Both the position numbers and the translations under genes were made by a program. A stretch of 64,000 bases of DNA from Gammaproteobacteria bacterium (GTDB taxonomy: Bacteria; Pseudomonadota; Gammaproteobacteria; Steroidobacterales; XN24), in assembly GCA_024640085.1 (NCBI GenBank), contig JAHEFR010000002.1, positions 62,001 through 126,000 of the forward strand, in the 5' to 3' direction. Under the pieces are notes generated by a model, which was not told where the DNA came from, searched no databases, and worked only from the letters and a program-made list of their open reading frames with translations. Below, in pieces: positions 25,326 through 34,195 of the stretch. Each line of letters starts with the position of its first letter. Within the stretch, counting starts at the first letter, position 1.

Positions 25326-26681
25326 TCAATGCCCTTTGTCCTCACCGCCGCCTCGCTCGTTCTCCCCTGGCCTGGCAGTGATACGGTCAAGCTCGCCTCT
25401 GAGGTTGGCTTCCGAGTCCAGCATAAACTGCCCCGAGATCACGACCCGCTCCCCCTCCATCAGTCCCTGGTGGATCGCCGCCATCCCGTCGCTCTCGTAC
25501 GCCACGCCCACCAGGCGGGGCGCGAACCGGTTCGGGGCGATCTCCACGATCACCCGGGTCTGTTCGCTGGTCCGGATGAGGGCCGCTGAGGGCACCTGCA
25601 ATACGGGCGCCGAGTCAGGCTCCGAAATGGTCACCGTGGCGAAGCTGTTGGGCTTCAGCGTCCCGCCCGGATTGTCGAAGGCCAGACGCACCCGGACGGC
25701 CCGGGTCATGGGATCGGCTTCCGGGTAGACGTAGGTGAGGGTGCCGTCCAGTGTCTGGTCCGGGAGCTGGTCGAGCCTCACGCGCGCAGGGATGCCGGCT
25801 CGCAGCCACTCCGACTGGCGGGCGAGCACGTCGGCCTCGATCCAGACCTTCTCGAGGTTGGCCAGCACTACCATGTCGGTGTCCGGCTTCACGTACATGC
25901 CTTCCCTGATCTCGAGTCGGGTTACGACCCCACCTACGGGAGCGCGGTATACGATGCGGCCGTCACTATCGCCGGATTCCCGAAGCCGTCGGATATCGTC
26001 GCCGCCGATGCCGAGGGCCCGGAGGCGCGCCTCCGAAGCCGCGATCAGCGACGCGCCACCCATGCGCAACGCCTGCAGGTACTCTTCCTGGGCCGTGACC
26101 AACCTGGGTGAATAGAGCTCCAGAAGCGGATCCCCTCTGCCGACGCGGTCTCCGACAGAGGCGACGAAGAGCTTTTCTACCCAGCCCTCGGCCCTGGCGT
26201 GCAAATGCTGAACACGGCTCTCGTCGTAGTCCACCTGCCCGACGGCGCTGATGGTCCGCGGCAGGAGGCCACGGTCGACCTCCGCCACCCGAACGCCCAG
26301 GTTGTTCCGCACCTCCGGGCTGATAAGCACGCCGTCGCCTCTACCGCCCTCATCCGCATAGACGGGCACGTAGTCCATACCCATCTCGTCCACGGCAGGG
26401 ACACTGGAGGTGACCTTCGGATTGTGGGGATGCCTGTAATAGAGGATCTCGCGCTCCCCGTCCCCGTTGCCCGTCGATTCCCTGGGCACAAGGTCCATGC
26501 CGCAGATGGGGCAGCGTCCCGGGTCCTCGGAAGTCACCTGGGGGTGCATGGGACAGACATAACCGGGCTCGGTGTGCCGGAGAGCGTGCTCTCGAGCGGT
26601 CTCTTCGGCGCCCTGCCCGGAAGGTTCGCAGGCCGAAAGGAAGGCCAGCGCCGCAAACAGGAATGTAATTTGACGGTTCAT
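25326..26681 (-). CDS. cusB: RND efflux periplasmic adaptor with heavy-metal-binding motifs
   Basis: 451 residues. The lipobox LSAC places a lipidated Cys at 18. Two tandem heavy-metal-binding-type segments follow: YVCPMHPQV with CPICGMDLVP (about 41-66), and a second in which the cysteines are lost but Met and His remain (YYRHPHNPKV with DEMGMDYVPVY, about 81-108). The barrel-sandwich and helical hairpin region includes ARAEGWVEKLFVASVGDRV and LYSPRLVTAQEEYL, typical of CusB. It links the inner-membrane pump to the outer-membrane channel and hands over metal. ATG 26681 overlaps the stop of the upstream channel gene (ATGA). Confidence 0.94.
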   Translation of the reverse strand: MNRQITFLFAALAFLSACEPSGQGAEETAREHALRHTEPGYVCPMHPQVTSEDPGRCPICGMDLVPRESTGNGDGEREILYYRHPHNPKVTSSVPAVDEMGMDYVPVYADEGGRGDGVLISPEVRNNLGVRVAEVDRGLLPRTISAVGQVDYDESRVQHLHARAEGWVEKLFVASVGDRVGRGDPLLELYSPRLVTAQEEYLQALRMGGASLIAASEARLRALGIGGDDIRRLRESGDSDGRIVYRAPVGGVVTRLEIREGMYVKPDTDMVVLANLEKVWIEADVLARQSEWLRAGIPARVRLDQLPDQTLDGTLTYVYPEADPMTRAVRVRLAFDNPGGTLKPNSFATVTISEPDSAPVLQVPSAALIRTSEQTRVIVEIAPNRFAPRLVGVAYESDGMAAIHQGLMEGERVVISGQFMLDSEANLRGELDRITARPGENERGGGEDKGH

Positions 26682-27946
26682 CGAATGTCTCCCGTCAGGT
26701 AGAGCAGGTCGGCCACCGCGATAACCCGATCCGTCCTGAGCCTCAGCAGCCGCATGCGGACATCCAGGAGCGATTTCTCCGAACGGACCAGTTCGTCGAA
26801 CAGCACGACGTCGTTCTGGTAGGCCAGCCTGGTGGCCTCCACATTGGCTACGGCCGATGGCACAACCTGTCCGGCGAACAGCTCGGTGCGCCTTCCCAGA
26901 GACTGGTAGTCTGCCCAGGCGGCGTCGAAACGCCGCCGGATCTGGCGTCCCCGGTCCTCGAGCATGCTCTTCATCTCAAGCTCTCCGGCGACGGCCGCGG
27001 CCACGCGCCGGTCCTGCCTGTCCCGGGGGAAGATCGGCAGCTCGAAGCTGATCATGGCGGAGAAGAAATCGGGCCTGCTGTCCCCGGACGCGTCTTCCCC
27101 GTCACGTACCCCGTAGGAAAGATCCAGGGACCAGCTTGGGCGGTACTGCTGCTTCGCCAGCGCCACACCCAGCTTGCCGGCATCCACCCGATGCATGTCT
27201 GCGCCCAGGGCCGGATGCCCCGACAGCGCCTCAAGGGCGGCTTCCCTGGAGCGAGGCGTCGGCAGGTCGGGGACCTCGTCGATGACCGCGCGATCTGCGT
27301 CCGGGCCGAGCCAGCGGGCGAGTTCCGCATCCCATGTCAGGGCCATCTGGCGGAGCCGCACCGAATCCTCTTCCAGGAGTTCCCGCTCCATGGCTATCCG
27401 GAACAAGTCGTTCTGGCGGCGACCCCCGGCGGCATAGGCCGCCGTTGCGGCGTCCTCTAGCTGCCTGAACCAGGATTGCTGCTCCGCGACGATGGTCATG
27501 GCCCGGGACACGTAGCCGCGCTCCGCCCAGGCTTGCCGGAGGGAACGGGTCACCTGCCGTTTGCGCTCGAGGGCCAGGGCCGCCTCAGCGGCGGACATAG
27601 CCTCGACCTGCTCCCTGCGTAGGGTGCGTGTCTGGCCCCTGGGGAATCGCTGACGGACGCCGACGAGCAATTGGGTCATCGGTTCGTCGTCCAGGGCAAA
27701 ACTGTCGACCGGCAGGTTGATGGCGCCGAACCGCAGTTCCGGATCGGGTAGCTGACCCTCGGCGACGGCAGTTTCACCGAGACCGGCGCTGCGCTCCTCG
27801 AGCCCCGCCGCGCCCGCGTCCCTGGCCACGGCGAGAGTCTCGGCCTCAGCCAGGGTTAGGGGCGCGCACGGCACCGCAAACGGCAACAGCAGAGCCGTCA
27901 GAACAAGTATTGTCCGGCGCCCGGCGCCGGCGATTTGAAACTTCAT
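26678..27946 (-). CDS. TolC/CusC-family outer-membrane efflux protein
   Basis: 422 residues. A signal peptide (RRTILVLTALLLPFAVPCAP, about 10-29) precedes two repeated helical/coiled TolC-type halves rich in Ala, Glu and Arg, with TLAEAETLAVARD at the start and SWSLDLSYGV plus SFELPIFPRDRQDRR in the second half. No lipobox is seen, unlike E. coli CusC. It is the export duct of the metal pump and is the first gene of the cus operon, with AAGGAG upstream of ATG 27946. The next upstream gene is the small Cys/His protein, 51 bases away on the same strand. Confidence 0.9.
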   Translation of the reverse strand: MKFQIAGAGRRTILVLTALLLPFAVPCAPLTLAEAETLAVARDAGAAGLEERSAGLGETAVAEGQLPDPELRFGAINLPVDSFALDDEPMTQLLVGVRQRFPRGQTRTLRREQVEAMSAAEAALALERKRQVTRSLRQAWAERGYVSRAMTIVAEQQSWFRQLEDAATAAYAAGGRRQNDLFRIAMERELLEEDSVRLRQMALTWDAELARWLGPDADRAVIDEVPDLPTPRSREAALEALSGHPALGADMHRVDAGKLGVALAKQQYRPSWSLDLSYGVRDGEDASGDSRPDFFSAMISFELPIFPRDRQDRRVAAAVAGELEMKSMLEDRGRQIRRRFDAAWADYQSLGRRTELFAGQVVPSAVANVEATRLAYQNDVVLFDELVRSEKSLLDVRMRLLRLRTDRVIAVADLLYLTGDIR

Positions 27947-27997
27947 GGGACACTCCTTCCTCGAAACCGTGAGACGGGATTCGGCGGAATAGAGCGG

Positions 27998-28438
27998 CTA
28001 TTTCAGGAAGCTGCAGTTCCTGAGGTAGAGGGGTGGTCCCGTGGACGGAGGCGGCGATCGGTCCGGGACACCATCGCCATGACGGCTACCCGGGAGCGGG
28101 CATGCCGGCACAGGAGCCGGTGCCACCATCGCCAGGCTGACGTCCGCCACCTCCGGAGCCGATGCCTGTCGGCCGTCGAAATCGATGGCGTCGATATAGG
28201 TACAGCGCCCGCTGTCATGGTCCCCGCAATGTTGGTCTACCGGCGGACAATGGGGGCAACCGCTCTGGTGATGCTGCTCCGGCAGGATCGGCTCGGCCGC
28301 CATGAGGCAAGGCTGAATCGCCATGCCGAGCCATACCACGCTAAACAGGCTCAGCATGCCTGAAGCGAGCCGGCGCCTGCACGAGCGCAGACGGCGCAGG
28401 ACGCCGCCACCATTGAATCGAACGCTAGTCACGACCAA
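27998..28438 (-). CDS. Small exported Cys/His-rich protein of the cus locus
   Basis: About 146 residues from a TTG at 28438 (AAGGGG 8 bases upstream); GTG 28432 and ATG 28357 are alternatives. An Arg-rich n-region and hydrophobic helix (LSLFSVVWLGMAIQPCLMA) form a signal peptide. The mature protein has EQHHQSGCPHCPPVDQHCGD, a cluster of Cys and His suited to binding copper or silver, and ends PPLYLRNCSFLK, a terminal pattern I associate with small proteins beside copper resistance operons. Same strand as cusCBA and 51 bases upstream, so probably in the operon as a periplasmic metal sponge, chaperone or sensor. No firm family name. Confidence 0.68.
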   Translation of the reverse strand: MVVTSVRFNGGGVLRRLRSCRRRLASGMLSLFSVVWLGMAIQPCLMAAEPILPEQHHQSGCPHCPPVDQHCGDHDSGRCTYIDAIDFDGRQASAPEVADVSLAMVAPAPVPACPLPGSRHGDGVPDRSPPPSTGPPLYLRNCSFLK

Positions 28439-28514
28439 CAGGCTAACCCCTTGATCCCCCGTTTGACAATGACTTACGTCACGGCCGGGTGGACCGCGCT
28501 GGTAGAATTCGCCG

Positions 28515-29756
28515 ATGTTCAGACCATCGCTCCTGGCCGCGACGGCCCTATTCGCCCTCGTCGCCTGTTCAGAGAACCGCCCGCCGGCCATGACCGGTCT
28601 GACGGAGATCGTCCCCCCGGCCGGTCCGGGCAGCCAGGTCCCGCGGTTGACCCGGGCCGACGACGGCGGCGTCTGGTTGAGCTGGCTGGAGGCACAGGAC
28701 GGTGGTGTCCAGGCTTTCAAGGCAGCCGTGCTGCGGGACGACGGCTGGTCAGAGCCGATTACCATCGCCAGCGGCGACGACTGGTTCATCAACTGGGCCG
28801 ACTTCCCCTCTCTGCTGGTCGGGCCCGGGGGCACCATGGCCGCCCACTGGCTGGCGAAGACCCCCGGCAGCGTCTACGCCTACGATGTGGTCCTGTCGGT
28901 CAGCGGCGACGGCGGCGAAACCTGGACCGAGCCTCTCTCCCCCCACGACGACGGCACCGCCACCGAGCATGGATTTGTGAGCCTGTTCCCACGGGAGACG
29001 GGCTTTGGGGCACTGTGGCTGGACGGCCGCGAGATGGCACCCGGAGGCGCGGCCGACTCCGGCCATGGTCACGGGCCAGGCGGTATGACGCTCAGGGCGG
29101 CGCTCTTGGACACGGAGGGCCGGGTGCTGCGGGGGGACCTCGTGGACGACCTGACCTGCGACTGCTGCCAGACTGGCGCGGCCGTCACGGGCGCGGGTCC
29201 GCTGGTGGTCTACAGGGACCGGACGGAAGGCGAGATCCGCGACATCTCTTTCTCCGCGTTCCGGGACGGGCGCTGGACGGCGGGGCGACCTGTGGCGATC
29301 GACGGCTGGCAGATCACTGCCTGCCCCGTCAACGGGCCGGCCATCGACGCCCGGGGCCCGGATGCTGTCGTGGGCTGGTTCACGGGGGCCCCGCGACCGA
29401 TGATCCGTGCGGCATTCTGGTCCGACGAAGAGGACGGGTTCTTAGGGGTGATGGACGTGAGCGACGACCGGCCCCTGGGCCGGGTAGACGCCGTGCTGCT
29501 GGCGGACGGGTCGGCCGTGGTCAGCTGGCTTGCCGCCACCGAGACTGACGACGCGGAGATCCGTTTTCGCCAGGTCTGGCGCGACGGTCGGCAAGGGGCG
29601 GACACAGTGCTGGCGAGAACCGCTGCATCGCGGATGTCCGGCTTCCCCCAGATGACGACGTCGGGCGGGAGGCTCATCTTCGCCTGGACGGTACCGGGCG
29701 ATCCACCTGTCATCCGCAGCGCCACCGTGCCGGCGCCCGGTGGAGACGGCACCTGA
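28515..29756 (+). CDS. Sialidase-fold beta-propeller lipoprotein
   Basis: 413 residues. Lipobox LVAC (Cys18). The mature part has repeated Asp-box-like strands (LSVSGDGGETWTEPLSPHDD, then FSAFRDGRWTAG and RQVWRDGRQG), as in exo-alpha-sialidase/BNR propellers, but I do not see a full set of sialidase catalytic residues. Two potential metal sites stand out: DSGHGHGPGG (about 184-193) and TCDCCQTG (about 213-220). It is divergent from the cus operon and the small Cys/His protein, sharing a 76-base promoter region that contains TTGACA at 28463-28468. A metal-binding or metal-handling role is inferred from context. Confidence 0.75.
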   Translation: MFRPSLLAATALFALVACSENRPPAMTGLTEIVPPAGPGSQVPRLTRADDGGVWLSWLEAQDGGVQAFKAAVLRDDGWSEPITIASGDDWFINWADFPSLLVGPGGTMAAHWLAKTPGSVYAYDVVLSVSGDGGETWTEPLSPHDDGTATEHGFVSLFPRETGFGALWLDGREMAPGGAADSGHGHGPGGMTLRAALLDTEGRVLRGDLVDDLTCDCCQTGAAVTGAGPLVVYRDRTEGEIRDISFSAFRDGRWTAGRPVAIDGWQITACPVNGPAIDARGPDAVVGWFTGAPRPMIRAAFWSDEEDGFLGVMDVSDDRPLGRVDAVLLADGSAVVSWLAATETDDAEIRFRQVWRDGRQGADTVLARTAASRMSGFPQMTTSGGRLIFAWTVPGDPPVIRSATVPAPGGDGT

Positions 29757-29796
29757 TGCCCGGAGACCTCGGGGGCGCACCGGTGAAACATCCCTG

Positions 29797-30852
29797 CTAG
29801 TCCGGCAGGGCCTCGATCTGGCGACGTAGCTGCTCCATCTCCAGTTGGAGGGCTTCCAGGCGATTCATCAGGGCGGCCCTGGACGGTTCTGTGCCGGTGG
29901 CCGCCCCGGGGTCTCCGGGCTGCGACGGGACGCTGTCAGACCTGGACGGCCCCCGGGCCGGAAGGTCGTGGGCCAGGGGCGTTTCCACCCGGGCGCTGCT
30001 ATCCATCTCCTCGGGGAAGAACGGCCGGATCTGTCGCTCGGGCATGGACCCGGTGATCTCAGGCGTATTCCCCTCGGGCTCGAGATTGGCCAGCACCGGG
30101 CGATGACTGCTGGTCCTGCCGCTGTCGGGGCAGTAGTTGTTCTGGGGGAACATGACCTCCGAGCGGGCGCCCCAGGATACGGCCGGGCCGGCCAGGAAGA
30201 CGAAATCCTGGATCTCGTCACGGTCGCCGCAAGAGGTGCCCACCAGCTCGCCCGGACGCGCCCAGCGCCAGCCGGCGTCGAGCAGCGGGTCCATGGAAGC
30301 TTCGCGCTCGTCCCCCTGCGCCACGCCGAACCGGAAGGTGCCGGCGACCACGATCGGCAGACTCTGGCGACCGGCCCAGTCCGCCAGGGCCCGGGTCTGG
30401 CGAAGCCGCCGGTGGTCGGAGTCCGACAGGTTCACGACGACGAACCAGAACTCCACTTCGTCATCAAGACGTAACCGAGCGGCCAGGGGCGCGGCCTCGC
30501 GATCCGAGACCTGGGCGTCCCTGATCTCCTCTGTCTCCAGGGGCCGCAGGCGGTCCTGGCGGTAGAGCACTTGCAGCCGGCTGTCGCCGCCGGTCTCGCC
30601 GAGGATAGATCCGAAAGCGCTGCCTTCATCGAAAGCGGCCCCCTCCTTGAGCCGATCTGGCCACCCGCGCTCGTCCCAGACGTCGGCCAGACCCCACAGG
30701 TCCACCCCGACCGACTTCTCGAGCTGCAGGGAAATGACGTGGTCCGAGGCATCGCCGGATTCCACGTTGAAGGCGACCACCGTCACCGGCGCGCCGTTGG
30801 CGGCGCCGCTGACTCCGATCAACGCCAGGACGGTGGCGAGGAAACGACCCAT
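29797..30852 (-). CDS. Exported endonuclease/exonuclease/phosphatase-fold protein, probably inactive
   Basis: 351 residues; ATG 30852 (MGRFLATVLALIGVSGAANG) starts a signal peptide, preferred to a longer frame. The EEP fold is traceable: VTVVAFNVESGDAS at the first strand, LQVLYRQDRLRPL, WFVVVNLSDSDHRRLRQTRA, LPIVVAGTFRFG and SSHRPVLANLEP. At positions where active enzymes have a catalytic His, a GDFN motif and an SDH motif, this protein has NLSDS, GTFRF and SSH, so three key sites are changed. The C-terminal 100 residues are Pro-rich and end in a coiled coil (LMNRLEALQLEMEQLRRQIE). Convergent with the propeller gene; 100 bases upstream of it is htpX's stop. Confidence 0.72.
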   Translation of the reverse strand: MGRFLATVLALIGVSGAANGAPVTVVAFNVESGDASDHVISLQLEKSVGVDLWGLADVWDERGWPDRLKEGAAFDEGSAFGSILGETGGDSRLQVLYRQDRLRPLETEEIRDAQVSDREAAPLAARLRLDDEVEFWFVVVNLSDSDHRRLRQTRALADWAGRQSLPIVVAGTFRFGVAQGDEREASMDPLLDAGWRWARPGELVGTSCGDRDEIQDFVFLAGPAVSWGARSEVMFPQNNYCPDSGRTSSHRPVLANLEPEGNTPEITGSMPERQIRPFFPEEMDSSARVETPLAHDLPARGPSRSDSVPSQPGDPGAATGTEPSRAALMNRLEALQLEMEQLRRQIEALPD

Positions 30853-30952
30853 GTTGCAATCCCGTGACGCCGCGAGGGCAAAGAGAAGCCCCGGCAGCGT
30901 CCCGCGGCCGGGGCATCGCAACAGTCTAGGTGCGTTTTGTGACGAAAATGTG

Positions 30953-31843
30953 TCAGCCCGAGGCCGCTTGCCTCAGCGCCTCGATCCGCTCGGACAAGGG
31001 TGGATGGGACATGAACAGCCGGGCGAACCCGCCCTTGACGCCGCCGGAGATACCGAATCCACGCATCTGGTCCGGCAGTTCTGCGCCCGGGCCCGCCTGG
31101 CCCAGCCGCTCCAGTGCCGCGATCATGTTGGCGCGGCCCGCCAACTCGGCGCCGCCGGCGTCTGCCCTGAATTCGCGATGCCGCGAGAAGGCCATGACGA
31201 TCATGCTCGCCAGGATGCCGAGGAGGATCTGGGAAAGCAGGACGGTGATGAAATAGCCAGGCCCGTACCCGCGGTCGGTCTTGAATACCACGCGGTCCAC
31301 GGCAAAGCCGATCACCCGCGAGAGGAACACGACGAAGGTGTTCACCACGCCTTGCAAAAGCGTCAGGGTCACCATGTCGCCGTTGGCGACGTGGCTGATC
31401 TCGTGGCCGAGCACCGCGTCCACTTCCTCCCGCCGCATGCTCCGTAACAGCCCGGTGCTGACGGCTACCAATGCTGCGTTGCGCCGGGCGCCGGTAGCGA
31501 AGGCATTGGGCTCCGGGGCATCGTAGATCGCCACCTCCGGCATCTGAATGCCGGCCCGCTGAGCGTGCTGCCCGACGCGGCCGAGGAGCCAGCTCTCGAC
31601 TTCGTTGGAGGGCTGGCCGATTACGCGGGCGCCGGTGCTGCGCTTGGCGATCCATTTCGACATGGCCAGCGAGATCAGCGACCCCCCGAAGCCGATGACC
31701 GCCGACAGGATCAGCAGCGAGTTGTAGTCGATCCCGACTCCCTGCTCATCGAGGATGCTGTCCACTCCCAGCAGCCTCAGCACGATGCTGAGCAACAGCA
31801 GGACCGCAATGTTGGTGGCCAGGAAAAGCAGTATGCGCTTCAT
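30953..31843 (-). CDS. htpX: Membrane-bound zinc protease HtpX
   Basis: 296 residues, the usual length. Four membrane helices, two at the N terminus (about 5-23 and 42-60). The zinc motif HEISH is at 147-151 and the third ligand lies in [17 protein letters not shown] (about 217-233). The EPNAFATG and [10 protein letters not shown] motifs are typical. It degrades misfolded inner-membrane proteins with FtsH. It starts with ATG and is separated by 108 bases from nhaA upstream on the same strand, with no obvious terminator in the gap. Confidence 0.96.
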   Translation of the reverse strand: MKRILLFLATNIAVLLLLSIVLRLLGVDSILDEQGVGIDYNSLLILSAVIGFGGSLISLAMSKWIAKRSTGARVIGQPSNEVESWLLGRVGQHAQRAGIQMPEVAIYDAPEPNAFATGARRNAALVAVSTGLLRSMRREEVDAVLGHEISHVANGDMVTLTLLQGVVNTFVVFLSRVIGFAVDRVVFKTDRGYGPGYFITVLLSQILLGILASMIVMAFSRHREFRADAGGAELAGRANMIAALERLGQAGPGAELPDQMRGFGISGGVKGGFARLFMSHPPLSERIEALRQAASG

Positions 31844-31951
31844 GCTCGGGTCTCCGGTTTTATCACAGTGGACAAGCGGTCCCGGGGGACCATGTCGGTC
31901 CAGTTATGGGGTCGCGGACGGGCCGAATCAAGGCTAGCGACCGGTCGCCTG

Positions 31952-33202
31952 TCAACCCCCGGACTTGTCGGGCGCCGCCGCGGTCAGAAAGCGCAGGACC
32001 AGGTATCCCAGGATCGCCGACAGGATCGATCCTCCCAATACGCCCAGGCGTACTTGGGCCGCGAAATTGAATTCGCCGTGCTCGAAAGCGAGCGTACCGA
32101 TGAACAGGCTCATGGTGAAACCGATTCCACACAGCACCGACGCTCCGTAGATCTGCATCCAGCTTGTCCCGGCGGGCCGCTTCGCCAGACCCAAGGCGAC
32201 CGTCAGCCAGGTCGCGAGGAAGACCCCGACCTGTTTCCCCACGAACAGCCCGATCATGATCCCGAGCGGGACCGGCGTGAGCAGGTCCGCGAACGACAGC
32301 CCGTCGAAAGGCACTCCTGCGTTGGCGAAGGCAAACAGGGGCAGGATGCCGAAAGCGACCCAGGGATGGAGACTGTGCTCGAGGTGGCGCGCCGGGGAAT
32401 GTCCGTCCTCATCCTTGGCCCGCAGGGGGATGCACAGGGCCATCAGTACGCCGGCCAGGGTGGCGTGGACGCCGGATTTCACCATGAACACCCACATCAG
32501 GATCCCGGGGACGGCGTAGGCGCCGATCCTCGTCACCCCGCGCTTGTTGAGGACAATCATCACCGTGAGACCGATCAGCGCCATGACCAGCGCGCTCGCC
32601 GACAGGTCGTCAGAGTAGAACACCGCGATGATCAGTATGGCCGCAATGTCGTCGATGATGGCGATCGCCGTCAGGAATACCTTCAACGCCAGTGGTACCC
32701 GCGAACCGAGCAGCGCGAGGACGCCAAGGGCAAAGGCGATATCGGTGGCCGTGGGTATCGCCCAACCATTGAGCGCATCGCCGTTGTCCTGGTTCAGCCA
32801 GAAGTAGAGCAGGGCCGGCACCGCGAGGCCGAAGCTCGCCGCCACCGCGGGCAACAGGATCTGGTCCCTGCTCGAGAGTTCACCCTCGAGCGCCTCACGC
32901 TTGATCTCAAGTCCCACGAGCAGGAAGAAAATCGCCATCAGGCCGTCGTTGATCCACAGCAACAGAGGCTTGCTCAACCCGAACTGCCCGATGGAAACCG
33001 TGACTGGCAGTTTCAGTATCCAGTCGTATGCCGTGACCAGCGGCGTGTTGGCGAAAACCAGCGCCAGGACGGCGGCGGCTACGAGCAGTATGCCGCCGGC
33101 ACTTTCGAGCCTCAGGAACTCGATCAGCGCCTTCCGCACCCGCCTGGCCGGCTCAACCGTGACAGTGTCCGTTTCCCGACTCTCGATGGGTTCGTCGCTC
33201 AT
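31952..33202 (-). CDS. nhaA: Na+/H+ antiporter NhaA
   Basis: 416 residues with about 11-12 helices. TDIAFALG (Asp154) and AIIDDIAAILI (Asp184-Asp185) match Asp133 and the Asp163-Asp164 ion site of E. coli NhaA. HPWVAFGILPLFAFANAGV and GIGFTMSLFIG are further family signatures. It expels Na+ in exchange for protons for pH and salt homeostasis. ATG 33202 overlaps the stop of the preceding QueD-like gene (ATGA), an unexpected coupling of an antiporter with a pterin synthase homologue. Confidence 0.96.
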   Translation of the reverse strand: MSDEPIESRETDTVTVEPARRVRKALIEFLRLESAGGILLVAAAVLALVFANTPLVTAYDWILKLPVTVSIGQFGLSKPLLLWINDGLMAIFFLLVGLEIKREALEGELSSRDQILLPAVAASFGLAVPALLYFWLNQDNGDALNGWAIPTATDIAFALGVLALLGSRVPLALKVFLTAIAIIDDIAAILIIAVFYSDDLSASALVMALIGLTVMIVLNKRGVTRIGAYAVPGILMWVFMVKSGVHATLAGVLMALCIPLRAKDEDGHSPARHLEHSLHPWVAFGILPLFAFANAGVPFDGLSFADLLTPVPLGIMIGLFVGKQVGVFLATWLTVALGLAKRPAGTSWMQIYGASVLCGIGFTMSLFIGTLAFEHGEFNFAAQVRLGVLGGSILSAILGYLVLRFLTAAAPDKSGG

Positions 33203-34119
33203 GCGGATGCTACCGCTCCCTTGTTGATTCCTTCGTAAGCCCGGACCTGGTAGTTGGCTCCCCCGTCCCGGGACTCAAGCAATCCGAGTATGTATTCCGC
33301 GATGCATTCCACGGTGGATTGAGCATCGAGCAATTCGCAGCGATCGGCGTCGATTTCCATTTCGAATTCTCCCTGTGGCGCCTGGTAACGGAACCGGTAG
33401 TAGCGTATCCCATCCCGTTCGGTTTCCTCTACGAGGTCCGCACGGCAGCCCAGATAGATGTCCCGCCAACGATCGGCGAGCCAGCGTTCCGTGGCCTCGC
33501 AGCGGCGGCCGTCCCGGAGGATCTCGATCCGGGACCGGTGGCCGTGAGCGATGTGCTGGCAGTTCCCCGGGTGAAGCCGAAGCCCGTGAGCATACCGGTA
33601 CCAGGGCCCGGATATGCGCTCCTCGCGAAGACCGAGGCTGAGCCCGGTCACGTTGTCCGGCAATACCGGCCTGATCAGGTCCTGCAGGTGTCGAGAGACT
33701 ACATCGGTCGAGATGGTTTCCGCCTCAAGTAGGCACACGGCGTCCGGCGGCGAGCGGTGATACAGCGTCCGGTCTCCCCATGGGAACCAGAGTCTCAGGC
33801 CATCCGCCCCTTCCTCGACACGGAGACCCGGATGCAAGCGCGGCACAAGCAGGCGGTGATCTACGGCGCGATCGACGACAGCCTTGATGGCCGGCTTTAC
33901 GTCCCCGAAATCAAACACCATGCCCTGATCGTCGAGGGTGCCCTCCAGTTCCACGTCCAGGAGCCACGTATCGCCCAGCAGCCCGCGCTCGCTGTCGAGA
34001 CGGGCGCAATCCAGGGCGCAGAGCTGTTCAACGAAAAGACGGACCATCGGCAACTTCGGGTCTGCGCGTTCGTGGTGAAGAGGACATTCTAGGGTAACCC
34101 TGCGCCCGGCGTCGGTCAT
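33199..34119 (-). CDS. Double-domain 6-pyruvoyl-tetrahydropterin synthase/QueD homologue
   Basis: 306 residues, about twice a single QueD/PTPS domain. The N-terminal half keeps the fold signature (WLLDVELEGTLDDQGMVFDF then GDVKPAIKAVVDRAVDHRLL) but has LDSERGLLGDTW where the zinc-ligand HGH is expected. The C-terminal half has the ligands: AHGLRLHPGNCQHIAHGHRS carries an early His, a Cys and the HGH motif, followed by RIEIL. Thus one domain seems structural and the other metal-binding. Related two-domain proteins are annotated as 6-carboxytetrahydropterin synthases in gammaproteobacteria, but queuosine synthesis is not proven and no queC/queE is near. Confidence 0.8.
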   Translation of the reverse strand: MTDAGRRVTLECPLHHERADPKLPMVRLFVEQLCALDCARLDSERGLLGDTWLLDVELEGTLDDQGMVFDFGDVKPAIKAVVDRAVDHRLLVPRLHPGLRVEEGADGLRLWFPWGDRTLYHRSPPDAVCLLEAETISTDVVSRHLQDLIRPVLPDNVTGLSLGLREERISGPWYRYAHGLRLHPGNCQHIAHGHRSRIEILRDGRRCEATERWLADRWRDIYLGCRADLVEETERDGIRYYRFRYQAPQGEFEMEIDADRCELLDAQSTVECIAEYILGLLESRDGGANYQVRAYEGINKGAVASA

Positions 34120-34195
34120 CGATCCGTTTTCGTTCTGTCACCGGCCCGCCATCAGCGCGGCGCAGCATCGGGACAGGATGTATGAGGATCCCATC

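Noticed and set aside
28463-28491. Strong sigma-70 promoter with TTGACA upstream of the propeller lipoprotein
   Set aside because: The -35 match is perfect but no acceptable -10 lies 16-19 bases away; left as a note in the gene entry.
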